From: Streptomyces lilacinus
GTDB taxonomy: Bacteria; Actinomycetota; Actinomycetes; Streptomycetales; Streptomycetaceae
Length of the DNA stretch: 10,718 bases
Assembly: GCA_000715685.1 (NCBI GenBank)
Contig: KL569414.1
Location: 26,612 to 37,329, forward strand
Direction: 5' to 3'
Shown here: positions 1-5,747 of the stretch, one piece after another
How positions within the stretch are numbered: the stretch's first letter is position 1
How the letters are laid out: each line of letters begins with the position of its first letter
Program-made: the position numbers and the translations under genes
The notes under the pieces: generated by a model
What the model was told of the DNA's origin: nothing
The model's input: only the letters and a program-made list of their open reading frames with translations
Databases searched by the model: none

Positions 1-92
1 GAGGCCGAGGCGGGTGTCGCTGCCGTACCCAGGCCCAGCAGCGCAGTCGCTGCGGTGATGGCCAGACCCGTCGTGATGCTGTGCGTGCGCAT
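1..92 (-). CDS. Secreted protein, N-terminal signal-peptide fragment (partial at window edge)
   Basis: Only the first 30 codons are inside the window. From an ATG at 92 (minus strand) they read as a Sec signal peptide: short N-region MRTHS, a hydrophobic stretch rich in Ala, Leu and Thr, and an Ala-x-Ala type end (TPASA at residues 26-30). The start is supported by AAGGAG at 101-106, 8 nt upstream. The mature part lies beyond the left edge, so its function cannot be read. It is the next gene after the small secreted protein at 140-616, 47 nt away on the same strand, and may share its transcript unless the hairpin at 133-149 terminates transcription. Confidence 0.6.
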   Translation of the reverse strand, partial: MRTHSITTGLAITAATALLGLGTAATPASA

Positions 93-132
93 GGAGAGGA
101 CTCCTTCGGCAACTGGGGTTGGTGAGGGGGAC

Positions 133-149
133 GTTCGGCTCAGCCGAAC
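133..149 (-). terminator. Perfect inverted repeat enclosing the stop codon of the secreted-protein gene
   Basis: GTTCGGCT, one central base, then AGCCGAAC form a perfect 17-nt palindrome. Read as RNA on the minus strand it gives a 7-bp GC-rich stem whose three-base loop is exactly the TGA stop codon (140-142) of the upstream gene. A pyrimidine-rich stretch (GTCCCCCTC) follows, but there is no U tract. It could be an intrinsic-type terminator, a 3'-end stabilising hairpin, or a protein site between the two secreted-protein genes. The repeat is certain; its role is inferred. Confidence 0.4.
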
Positions 150-616
150 CGAACCCATTGCGTTGTGCACGTGACCTTGTTGGCACTCTTGTCGCGGCCG
201 CAGACCTTGAAGGCGCGCTGGGCGGAGGTGACGGGCACCGCAAGCGTGTACTGGTCGCCGCCGGAGGAGATGGTGGCGTACCCCTTGTTCGCGGGCCGGC
301 CACAGTTCCAGTAGCTCGTTCCACCGTTGTCGGACCACCGCAGCGAGACTCCGTCGCCTATCTGCGCACTCTCGATCTTGCCCCAGACGACCTTGCGGTT
401 GTTGACCCAGCCCGCCTTCATGGTGATGGTCGCGTGGCGGTCGTTGCCCACGCCCACCTTGTAGTCGACCACATACGGATAGTTGGCCTTCTTCGGGTCG
501 TACGCCGTGCCGCAGGAATTGCCGACCGCCGCCGCTTCCGCCGGCACCGCGAGGGGGCCGGCGATGAGGGCGGTGCCCAGACCGGCCATGAGGAGGGCGG
601 CATGTGACCGTCGCAT
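140..616 (-). CDS. Small secreted protein of unknown function, four cysteines
   Basis: This encodes a 158-residue protein with a clear Sec signal peptide (MRRS, hydrophobic core around residues 7-24, cleavage likely after the Ala run at 27-30). I chose the ATG at 616 because AAGGAG lies 6 nt upstream (623-628) and the signal peptide begins there; the frame stays open further upstream but lacks signal-peptide character. The mature part is about 128 residues, rich in Gly, Val, Trp and Tyr with alternating polar/hydrophobic residues, suggesting a small beta-rich domain. It has four cysteines (35, 105, 139, 150), compatible with two disulfides in an exported protein. I recognise no catalytic motif and no named family. 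It lies downstream of the ArsR-type regulator on the same strand, with a 126-nt gap. Export is well supported; function is unknown. Confidence 0.8.
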   Translation of the reverse strand: MRRSHAALLMAGLGTALIAGPLAVPAEAAAVGNSCGTAYDPKKANYPYVVDYKVGVGNDRHATITMKAGWVNNRKVVWGKIESAQIGDGVSLRWSDNGGTSYWNCGRPANKGYATISSGGDQYTLAVPVTSAQRAFKVCGRDKSANKVTCTTQWVRFG

Positions 617-742
617 GATGTGCTCCTTGTCCGCCGGACCGTGCCGGCATCGGAACGTTTCAGCTCCCTCACTGTCCCGCGCCGCCCGCGCCCCCTCCAC
701 GGTTTGCCTCCTGCCGCAATTTCCCTGGTGAGAGACGTGGGC

Positions 743-1747
743 CTACTCCGGCACCTCCCCGTTCAGCAGCGCCACCCCCAACGTCGTGATCCGGTGCAGC
801 ACCGCCCCGCCGTGCCGCGCGGACTCGAGCAACCCGGCCTCCCTCAGCACCGTCGCGTGCCGGCTGACGACGGGTGCGGCCACGCCGACGCGGCGGGCGA
901 GTTGGGAGGTGGACCCCGTGGTGGCGGCCGCCTCGAGGATCGCGGCCCTGGTCCTGCCGAGCAGCGCGACGACCGGTGTCGTACGGGGCCCGCCGAGATC
1001 CGCGTCGGCGGTGTCGTCCGGGAGGAGCGGGCGGAGGAGCGGGGAGAGCGGGTAGACGAGGACGGGGGGTTGGTCGGCGTCCAGCAGGGTGATGGGCTGG
1101 ATGCGGCAGAAGTACGAGGGCACCAGGACGAGGCCCCGGCCGTCGAGGTACACGTCCTGTTCCGCGTAGACGGGCATCTGCAGCACCGGCGCCTGCCACT
1201 CGACCCGCGGGTGCAGTCGGGCCAGCAGGTGGTCCACGCCCCCGCTCAGCAGGGCCCGGGCGCGGCGGGCGCGGTCGGCCTCGGCGTGCGCCCGCATGGC
1301 GCCCTGGTACGGGGCGACGGCGGTGCGGTGGTACGTGCTCAGGGCGCCGCCGAGCCGGCGCAGCGCGTCGGGCTCGCCGTCCCCCAGCGCCCGCGTCCAG
1401 ACCGTGGCGGGGGTCTCCTCGGCCAGCGCGGTGAATTCCTTGCGCAGCCGGGGGCGGGGCGTGGACAGGACGCGGTCCAGCTGTGCCTCGAACCCGGTGT
1501 CCCCGCGGCCCGGGGTGAGGAAGTCCGGTGAATAGCCCCAGGGCCGGGCGAGTTCGGCCAGCATGCGCATCGAGACCGAACGCCCGACGGTCGAGCGGAC
1601 GCGGCGGCGCCAGTGCCCCAGCGGCAGCGGCGCGCCGCCGCGTTCCTGCACCAGGTGCAGGCTGAGCAGCACTTCCCAGAGGGGGTCGACGTCGTCGGCG
1701 ACCGTGATGTTGCGCAGGTCCTCGCTCGTGAAGTGGATGCGCAGCAC
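743..1747 (-). CDS. ArsR-type winged-helix transcriptional regulator with N-terminal DUF5937-like region
   Basis: A 334-residue cytoplasmic regulator. The N terminus (LRIHFTSEDL, then PLWEVLLSLHL) matches the DUF5937 region that in actinobacteria is commonly fused to a C-terminal ArsR-like winged helix. That winged helix lies roughly at residues 255-325: a helix (TRAAILEAAA), the helix-turn-helix pair (TSQLARRVGVAAPVVSRHATVLREAGLL) and the wing (ESARHGGAVLHRI). No metal-binding cysteine cluster typical of classical ArsR sensors is visible, so the ligand is unknown. The start is taken as the GTG at 1747 because family members begin at this LRIHFT sequence and an in-frame TGA lies just upstream (1754-1756). 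That GTG has only a weak ribosome binding site, whereas a 10-codon leader frame 6 nt upstream has a strong one. The AraC-type gene upstream is co-oriented. Function assignment is firm at the family level only. Confidence 0.85.
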   Translation of the reverse strand: MLRIHFTSEDLRNITVADDVDPLWEVLLSLHLVQERGGAPLPLGHWRRRVRSTVGRSVSMRMLAELARPWGYSPDFLTPGRGDTGFEAQLDRVLSTPRPRLRKEFTALAEETPATVWTRALGDGEPDALRRLGGALSTYHRTAVAPYQGAMRAHAEADRARRARALLSGGVDHLLARLHPRVEWQAPVLQMPVYAEQDVYLDGRGLVLVPSYFCRIQPITLLDADQPPVLVYPLSPLLRPLLPDDTADADLGGPRTTPVVALLGRTRAAILEAAATTGSTSQLARRVGVAAPVVSRHATVLREAGLLESARHGGAVLHRITTLGVALLNGEVPE

Positions 1748-1753
1748 CGTCCG

Positions 1754-1786
1754 TCACCGCCCCGCGGACGTTCTTCGACACTCCAT
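1754..1786 (-). CDS. Possible 10-codon leader peptide upstream of the ArsR-type regulator
   Basis: An ATG at 1786 opens a frame encoding MECRRTSAGR and stops at TGA (1754-1756). It has a strong Shine-Dalgarno (AAAGGAG at 1793-1799, 6-nt spacer). The stop lies in the same frame as the regulator and only 6 nt before its GTG. Ribosomes loading here could terminate and re-initiate on the poorly equipped GTG, coupling the two. The consecutive Arg codons CGA and AGA are rare in such a high-GC genome. Alternatives are that this was once the true start and a nonsense change created the stop, or that the Shine-Dalgarno serves the GTG from an unusually long distance. Translation of such a short peptide cannot be shown from sequence alone. 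Confidence 0.35.
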   Translation of the reverse strand: MECRRTSAGR

Positions 1787-1866
1787 GGCGTTCTCCTTTC
1801 GCCTCGCTGGTAGTGGTCCGACGGTCCGGCGAAACGAGCGCCTGGGCAAGAGAAATGCGGCGCTGG

Positions 1867-2396
1867 CTACGAGGGCGGGGGAGGAGTGGCGGAGCGCATG
1901 GCGGCGCGGTATTCGCTGGGCGACATCCCCGTCGCCGTACGGAAGGCGCGCGAGAAGCCGTCGGGCTGGGGATACCCCCAGCGCGCGGCGATGGTGTGAA
2001 TGGTGAGGTGGTCCAGGGCCGGGTCGGCCAGGTCCTTGCGGCAGCGGTCCAGGCGCTGCTGCTTGATGAAGGCCCTGGGCGTGGTGCCGTTCTGCTGGAA
2101 GACGCGGTGCAGGTAGCGGAGGGAAATGCGGTGGGCCGAGGCGACGGCCTCCGGCCCGAGGGCCGGGTCCCGCAGGTGCTCGACGATGAAGGCGCAGATG
2201 CGCAGGAACAGCACGTGCGGGCCGGATTCGCCGGACGCGGCGGAGTCCTGGTGGGAGTGGTGCGCCAGCACGGTCGAGAGGAGGTCGAGCGCCGTGCTCC
2301 CCAGGCGGGTGACGTCCTGCGGCGTGCAGTGGACGTACTCCTCGGCGAGCCCCACCAGGTACTGGCCGAACAGCCGGCCCACGCCCTCCGTCCACG
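1867..2396 (-). pseudogene. AraC-family regulator, C-terminal DNA-binding half (split by artefact)
   Basis: The open frame, readable from about 2396 and initiable from a GTG at 2382, encodes the C-terminal half of an AraC/XylS-family activator. A linker region (WTEGVGRLFGQYLVGLAEEY onward) is followed by two helix-turn-helix units. The first is around GPEAVASAHRISLRYLHRVF. The second (TIHTIAARWGYPQPDGFSRAF) is followed by the family's typical end (TGMSPSEYR). The half-protein lacks a start with a ribosome binding site and ends normally at 1867. It is directly preceded by the 18-bp Tn5 mosaic-end sequence at 2397-2414, beyond which the matching N-terminal half continues in another frame. I therefore read it as part of one regulator gene (1867-2820) broken in the assembly, not a biological pseudogene. 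Natural length would be about 320-330 residues. Confidence 0.85.
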
Positions 2397-2414
2397 CTGT
2401 CTCTTATACACATC
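2397..2414. other. Tn5/Nextera mosaic-end sequence (probable library or assembly artefact)
   Basis: The 18 bases CTGTCTCTTATACACATC are identical to the first 18 of the 19-bp engineered Tn5 mosaic end used in tagmentation libraries. Neither natural Tn5 end (outside or inside end) has this sequence; it is a synthetic hybrid of the two. The AT-rich composition is alien to the surrounding DNA. Translated on either strand it gives the peptide signatures MCIRDS and LLYTS, well known from adapter-contaminated assemblies. The next five bases (GACAG, 2415-2419) equal the last five of the reverse-complement mosaic end, so this may be a collapsed remnant of two opposed ends, as in a mate-pair junction. 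It interrupts an AraC-family gene. Confidence 0.93.
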
Positions 2415-2820
2415 GACAGGACTTCGGGAACTGGAAGAGGAGGGTCTTGCCCGGGGTGTCGCCGGCGAAGGTGTCGAAGGACCGGGAGCTGTCGAAGAAG
2501 CCCATGTCGCCGCGTTTGAGAAGGGATCGCTGTCGGTACTGCTCGATACCGATCTCTCCGGCGGTGACGACGGCGACGTGGTACATCTCCGGGTCCGACT
2601 GCCGGACCAGTCTGGGCGTCCGCTGCGCGATCACGGAGGCGTAGGAGAGGGCGGAGAGCTGCCCGATGCCGAGGGGCATCAGCTCGATGCGTGCCCCGAA
2701 GGCGGCCGTTTCGAGGAACTTGACGCGCTGGGTCACCTGCGCCAGCGCCATGGTCTCGACCCAGGCCTCCCGCCGCTCGTTCAGGGGGAACTCGACGGTG
2801 TCGATGACTGTTGCGTCCAT
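2404..2820 (-). pseudogene. AraC-family regulator, N-terminal ligand-binding-like half (split by artefact)
   Basis: The N-terminal half of the AraC-type regulator whose DNA-binding half is at 1867-2396. From the ATG at 2820 (AGGAG at 2829-2833, 8-nt spacer) it reads MDATVIDTVEFPLNERREAW and continues through a cupin-like region (YHVAVVTAGEIGIEQYRQ, then RGDMGFFDSSRSFDTF) to LLFQFPKS. This matches the pattern of AraC_binding_2-type sensor domains. It then runs into mosaic-end sequence, adding CRCV before a spurious TAA at 2404-2406; genuine gene sequence ends at about 2415-2419. Compared with typical relatives, roughly 20 residues (the stretch after the FPxx motif) appear to be missing between the halves. 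An upstream ATG at 2874 is open in frame but lacks a convincing ribosome site. It is transcribed divergently from the four-gene operon at 3055 and is a candidate regulator of it. Confidence 0.8.
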
Positions 2821-2843
2821 GCGTGCCGCTCCTGGCTGACCGG

Positions 2844-2870
2844 TGACTGACGTCTGATTCGAGACAGTCA
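2844..2870. promoter_or_regulatory. Bulged inverted repeat upstream of the AraC-type gene
   Basis: TGACTG, a 3-nt bulge (ACG) and TCT pair with AGACAGTCA across the loop GATTCG, giving a 9-bp stem interrupted by one bulge. It sits 24-50 nt upstream of the AraC-type start, in its leader or core promoter region. It could be an operator or an RNA hairpin in the 5' leader. It is less GC-rich than its surroundings. The role is inferred. Confidence 0.3.
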
Positions 2871-2900
2871 GCAAAGTGCAGGCGGTGCCGGTGCCGACAG

Positions 2901-2937
2901 TGCGTTCCGCGCCAACAAGTGTGCGCTGGGGGCCAAC
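2901..2937. promoter_or_regulatory. Direct repeat at 21-bp spacing, candidate AraC-type operator in the divergent region
   Basis: Two 16-bp copies (TGCGTTCCGCGCCAAC at 2901-2916 and TGCGCTGGGGGCCAAC at 2922-2937) agree at 12 of 16 positions and start exactly 21 bp apart. Direct half-sites repeated every 21 bp, two helical turns, are the classical arrangement recognised by AraC dimers. The repeat lies 81 nt from the AraC-type start and about 118 nt from the start of the four-gene operon, so it could serve either or both. No confident -35/-10 pair was found for either gene in the 234-nt intergenic region (2821-3054). A TGTAAC at about 2989-2994 is a possible -10 for the operon, but weak. The repeat is seen; its binding protein is inferred. 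Confidence 0.4.
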
Positions 2938-3054
2938 GACGCCCTTGGGGTCCCTCGGACACGATCTGGTTCCGCACGATCAGTGCCGGTTGTAACGGTG
3001 CCGCTACGGGGGTGCGGCATCACACCGCGGTGCACACGAAACGTGAGGGGCGAC

Positions 3055-5337
3055 ATGGCGTTCAGGAGAGGCCGTGCCTGGCTGCGGGGCCTGGTGGTGC
3101 CGCTGGTGCTGGGGGTGTTGCTGGGGGCCGCGCCGCCGAGTACGGCCGACGACGGCCGACCGCCGGGGGCGGCGGAGGGAGTCGACCTGTCCAAGAAATA
3201 CGAGAACCCGCTCATGAGTCCCCTCCTTCACCCGGTCTTCGAACTGCGCCTGGAGCTGGCTCGCGTGCTGGGCGAAAAGCGGGCTCATCTGGCCTTCGAC
3301 CAGTACCGGAACGGTGCGTCCGACCTGATCGACCCGCGGAAGCTGAACAAACAACAGCGCGAGGGTCTCCTCAAGGGAAGCGTCAGCAGCCGCACCAGCC
3401 CGACCTGGCGGGGCAAGATGATCGACCTCGAGTCCGTGGGATCCTTCCTGAATCGCAAGGACCTTGCCGAGCTGAGGCACGACAACCAGTCGAACGTCCT
3501 TGCCCTGAGTGCCCTCAACATCCGGGGCACCCAGCACTCCGAGGGCGTCATCCAGAATCTCCTGGACGACTTCGACGTCGCCAAGAGCGCCAAGCTCGCC
3601 GGGGCATCCGAGCGCCAGCAGTGCTGGGAGTGCGCGAATTTCTACCACCCCGAAACACCCACTTTCTTCGGCGTCCCCTTCGACCTCAACACATCGGAGG
3701 TCGAGGCGCTCGACCGAGGCATCTTGACCATCGAGAAGGAATGGAAGGCGAAGGGCGCGAGCCCCAAAGCGATCAACAGGCGGGTCGACAGATGGCTGGC
3801 GGAGTGGGAAGGGCGTACGGAGGACCGCAACAAACAAGCGGCCGACAGGTTGAAAACCTATCTCGGGGACGCGAAGAACAAGGCGGGGGCCGCGGCGAGC
3901 AAGAACGCGGGGGTGCTCTCCTCCACTTTCTCGGCGTCGAAGCCCTGCGACACGAAACCCGCACCGCAGAAGTCCCAGGCCCCCGGCGTCCCCGCCCAGG
4001 GGTTCATGCGCCTGGCCGCCGCCGGCGTGAACCCGTGCGACAAGACGCGGCCGTCCGCGGAATCCCGGCCCGCCACCGGCCTGGGCCAGGCACTCACGCT
4101 GCCCGGCGCCGCCCCCGGCGGCATCGACTTCTCCAGCCTTCAGCTGCGCTACCTCTCCGACCCCGGTGACGGCAGCGGCCTGCAGTACTCGTTCAGCGCC
4201 CAGCGGGACCCCATGAAGGGGGACTCACGCCCGGCCACCGGCGTGACGGCGGCCGACCAGACCTCCGACGCCTTCTTCGTCTGGCTCGCACTCAACCCCT
4301 CCGCCTTCTGGGTCAACCTCAACCCCAACGAACCCCACCGCATCGTCGACAGCAAATTGGGCCGCACCGACGCCGGGCGCATCATGCTCGAGGCCGATCT
4401 GCAGATGAAGAAGACCGTCGGCAAGCTCATCCACCCCGACAGCGAGCTCGGCCGGAAGTTCTGGGACGGCATCACCGGAAAATGTCTGTCCCAGCGCGTG
4501 TGGATCCTGCCCGAGCCCGCCACGGTCCGGCAGGACGGGGACAAGCTCTACATCGTCGACGCACCCCTCGACGTCCGGATGGAGGCCCAATACCTCGCCC
4601 AGCGCGGCAAGGGCTCCACCGCCTCGTGCGAGGAGCAGGACAAGGCTTCCGGAGAGCGGAACGAGCAGCTGTTCCGCAGCTTGATCCTTCCCGAGCTCAA
4701 GCGCGCCATCAACACCGCGCCCGAGTACGCCGAGGTCCGTCGCGTCTATCTCGCGCGGGTCGCCGCCGAGTGGTACCGCGAGCTGAGCCGGACCAAGCAC
4801 ACCACCTACGGCGATCTCATCGGCAAGGGCGACATCGACAACTGGCAAACCACCAGTGACTGGAAGCCCACCGACACGTTCAACAAGTTCGTCGATTCCT
4901 ACACCAAGGGCGAGTTCAACGTCACCCACAAGACGACAGAGGGCAACACCATCTACACCCGCACGTACGTCTACGGCGGTGTCGACCTCAAACGCATCAC
5001 GTTCAAGAAAGTCTCGGGCGACCGCTTCCAGAAGGAGCACGCCGGCCTTTCCAAGAACATCGACAAGTCCCTGACCGTGCCCTCCGCGGGCGACGGGGAC
5101 AACGCCGTATGGCTCGGCGCACCGACCCCGCTCCAGGCGTCCGGAGGCACCGCACCCGAGGACCAACTGTCCGCGAGCGGCTGGGCGCTGCGCCTGCTGC
5201 CCGCCCTCCTGCTTCCATTCGCCGCCCTGCTGTGGTGGCGCCGCCGGCGCCTGAGCACCTCGACGACCGCGAGTCCGCTGCGCAGGGCGGCAGCGCCTCG
5301 CCGCACCACCCGATACGACAACCGGAGGCCGTCATGA
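3055..5337 (+). CDS. Large secreted protein with C-terminal membrane anchor, unknown function
   Basis: A 760-residue protein, first of a four-gene coupled operon. The start at 3055 is chosen over an upstream in-frame ATG (2983) because a signal peptide begins there (Arg-rich N-region, hydrophobic core about residues 12-25, cleavage near STA at 29-31) and GAGGGG lies 4 nt upstream. Residues 32-290 are largely charged and helical, with a CWEC pair (190-193) and a Lys/Glu-rich helix (about 225-285). A Pro/Ala-rich linker (about 298-355) joins a second region (356-580) with GGIDFSSLQLRYLSD, NPNEPHRIVDSKLGRTDAGR and EYAEVRRVYLARVAAEWYREL, which look like conserved cores. Residues 711-728 form one membrane span followed by an Arg-rich tail, so most of the protein should be outside the cell with a cytoplasmic C terminus. 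I recognise no family and no enzyme motif. Its stop overlaps the next start (ATGA). Confidence 0.85.
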   Translation: MAFRRGRAWLRGLVVPLVLGVLLGAAPPSTADDGRPPGAAEGVDLSKKYENPLMSPLLHPVFELRLELARVLGEKRAHLAFDQYRNGASDLIDPRKLNKQQREGLLKGSVSSRTSPTWRGKMIDLESVGSFLNRKDLAELRHDNQSNVLALSALNIRGTQHSEGVIQNLLDDFDVAKSAKLAGASERQQCWECANFYHPETPTFFGVPFDLNTSEVEALDRGILTIEKEWKAKGASPKAINRRVDRWLAEWEGRTEDRNKQAADRLKTYLGDAKNKAGAAASKNAGVLSSTFSASKPCDTKPAPQKSQAPGVPAQGFMRLAAAGVNPCDKTRPSAESRPATGLGQALTLPGAAPGGIDFSSLQLRYLSDPGDGSGLQYSFSAQRDPMKGDSRPATGVTAADQTSDAFFVWLALNPSAFWVNLNPNEPHRIVDSKLGRTDAGRIMLEADLQMKKTVGKLIHPDSELGRKFWDGITGKCLSQRVWILPEPATVRQDGDKLYIVDAPLDVRMEAQYLAQRGKGSTASCEEQDKASGERNEQLFRSLILPELKRAINTAPEYAEVRRVYLARVAAEWYRELSRTKHTTYGDLIGKGDIDNWQTTSDWKPTDTFNKFVDSYTKGEFNVTHKTTEGNTIYTRTYVYGGVDLKRITFKKVSGDRFQKEHAGLSKNIDKSLTVPSAGDGDNAVWLGAPTPLQASGGTAPEDQLSASGWALRLLPALLLPFAALLWWRRRRLSTSTTASPLRRAAAPRRTTRYDNRRPS

Positions 5338-5747
5338 CCACCCCCGCGCAACCACCGGAAAAGGGGCGTGAAGAGAGGCCTCCCCGCCCCTACGTACGGA
5401 TGATGTCCGCGGCCGGCGCGATCGGTGTGATCGCCTCCGTGGTCGCCGCACTCGTCGGGTTCACCACCGATCCGGTCTTTCCGCTGCCGGAGAAGATGCC
5501 GACCATGCCGTCGATACCGGGCATGCCGACCAGCATGCCCACGGACATGCCCACCGACATCCCCACGGACCTTCCCACCGCCTGGCCCACTGATTTCCCC
5601 ACCCGTTTCCCCACTAATTTCCCCACCCGTTTTCCCACCCACTTCCCGACTCGCTTCCCCACCCGCGTACCGACCTTGCCGCCCATGCCCATGCCGAGCC
5701 ACCCGACCGGCGTGCCCGAGCTCCCGGGGCCCGGAGGCAGCCGATGA
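5334..5747 (+). CDS. Single-pass membrane protein with x-Pro-Thr-x tetrapeptide-repeat extracellular stalk
   Basis: A 137-residue protein. The start is fixed by the ATGA overlap with the upstream stop and GGAGG at 5324-5328. The N-terminal 22 residues are proline-rich and basic (cytoplasmic). Residues 23-43 (MMSAAGAIGVIASVVAALVGF) are one membrane span without a cleavage motif, so it is a signal anchor with its C terminus outside. From residue 64 to 115 there are 13 uninterrupted tetrapeptides of hydrophobic-Pro-Thr-polar. The fourth residues are acidic first (MPTD, IPTD, WPTD) and then basic or neutral (FPTR, FPTN, FPTH). The tail is rich in Pro, Met and Gly. Such Pro/Thr repeats make extended stalks and can be O-mannosylated in actinobacteria; no enzyme domain is present. 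It probably spans or projects through the wall as a partner of the adjacent products. Length and repeats are certain; role is inferred. Confidence 0.85.
   Translation: MTTPAQPPEKGREERPPRPYVRMMSAAGAIGVIASVVAALVGFTTDPVFPLPEKMPTMPSIPGMPTSMPTDMPTDIPTDLPTAWPTDFPTRFPTNFPTRFPTHFPTRFPTRVPTLPPMPMPSHPTGVPELPGPGGSR
5523..5678 (+). repeat. Array of 13 x-Pro-Thr-x codon quartets (12-bp units)
   Basis: Thirteen contiguous 12-bp units encode MPTS, MPTD, MPTD, IPTD, LPTA, WPTD, FPTR, FPTN, FPTR, FPTH, FPTR, FPTR and VPTL. The middle units are nearly identical at DNA level (TTCCCCACCCGT and variants), pointing to recent slippage or unequal exchange. The outer units have diverged. The array is in frame and inside the coding sequence at 5334-5747. 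Confidence 0.9.

Noticed and set aside
617..742. ECF-sigma-like promoter (GAAAC, 16 nt, GGTC on the minus strand) upstream of the secreted-protein gene
   Set aside because: The match to the GGAAC/CGTC consensus is partial and could be chance in GC-rich DNA.
1810..1832. GGTCCGACGGTCCG direct repeat between the AraC-type and ArsR-type genes as an operator
   Set aside because: Two 6-bp copies 3 bp apart are too short to distinguish from chance at this base composition.
669..2411. Very long open frame on the minus strand across the ArsR-type gene, beginning with MYKRQ
   Set aside because: It starts inside the mosaic-end artefact and is an Arg/Pro/Ala-rich alternate frame of the two regulator genes. 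This is typical of high-GC DNA.
2397..2414. Natural Tn5/IS50 insertion or other transposon end
   Set aside because: The sequence is the synthetic mosaic end, not the natural outside or inside end. There is no transposase and no second complete end, and no 9-bp target duplication was found flanking it.
1813..2850. Long plus-strand open frame antisense to the AraC-type gene
   Set aside because: It runs through the artefact (LLYTS signature) and is the antisense of recognisable AraC-family sequence; no ribosome site or domain.
4225..5166. 313-codon minus-strand frame inside the 760-residue gene
   Set aside because: Its Val/Gly/Leu/Asp-rich low-complexity content is typical of an antisense shadow. 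The plus-strand gene has a signal peptide, membrane anchor and coupled neighbours.
5523..5678. CRISPR-like array
   Set aside because: Unit length is 12 bp with no spacers, it lies in frame inside a gene, and no cas genes are nearby.
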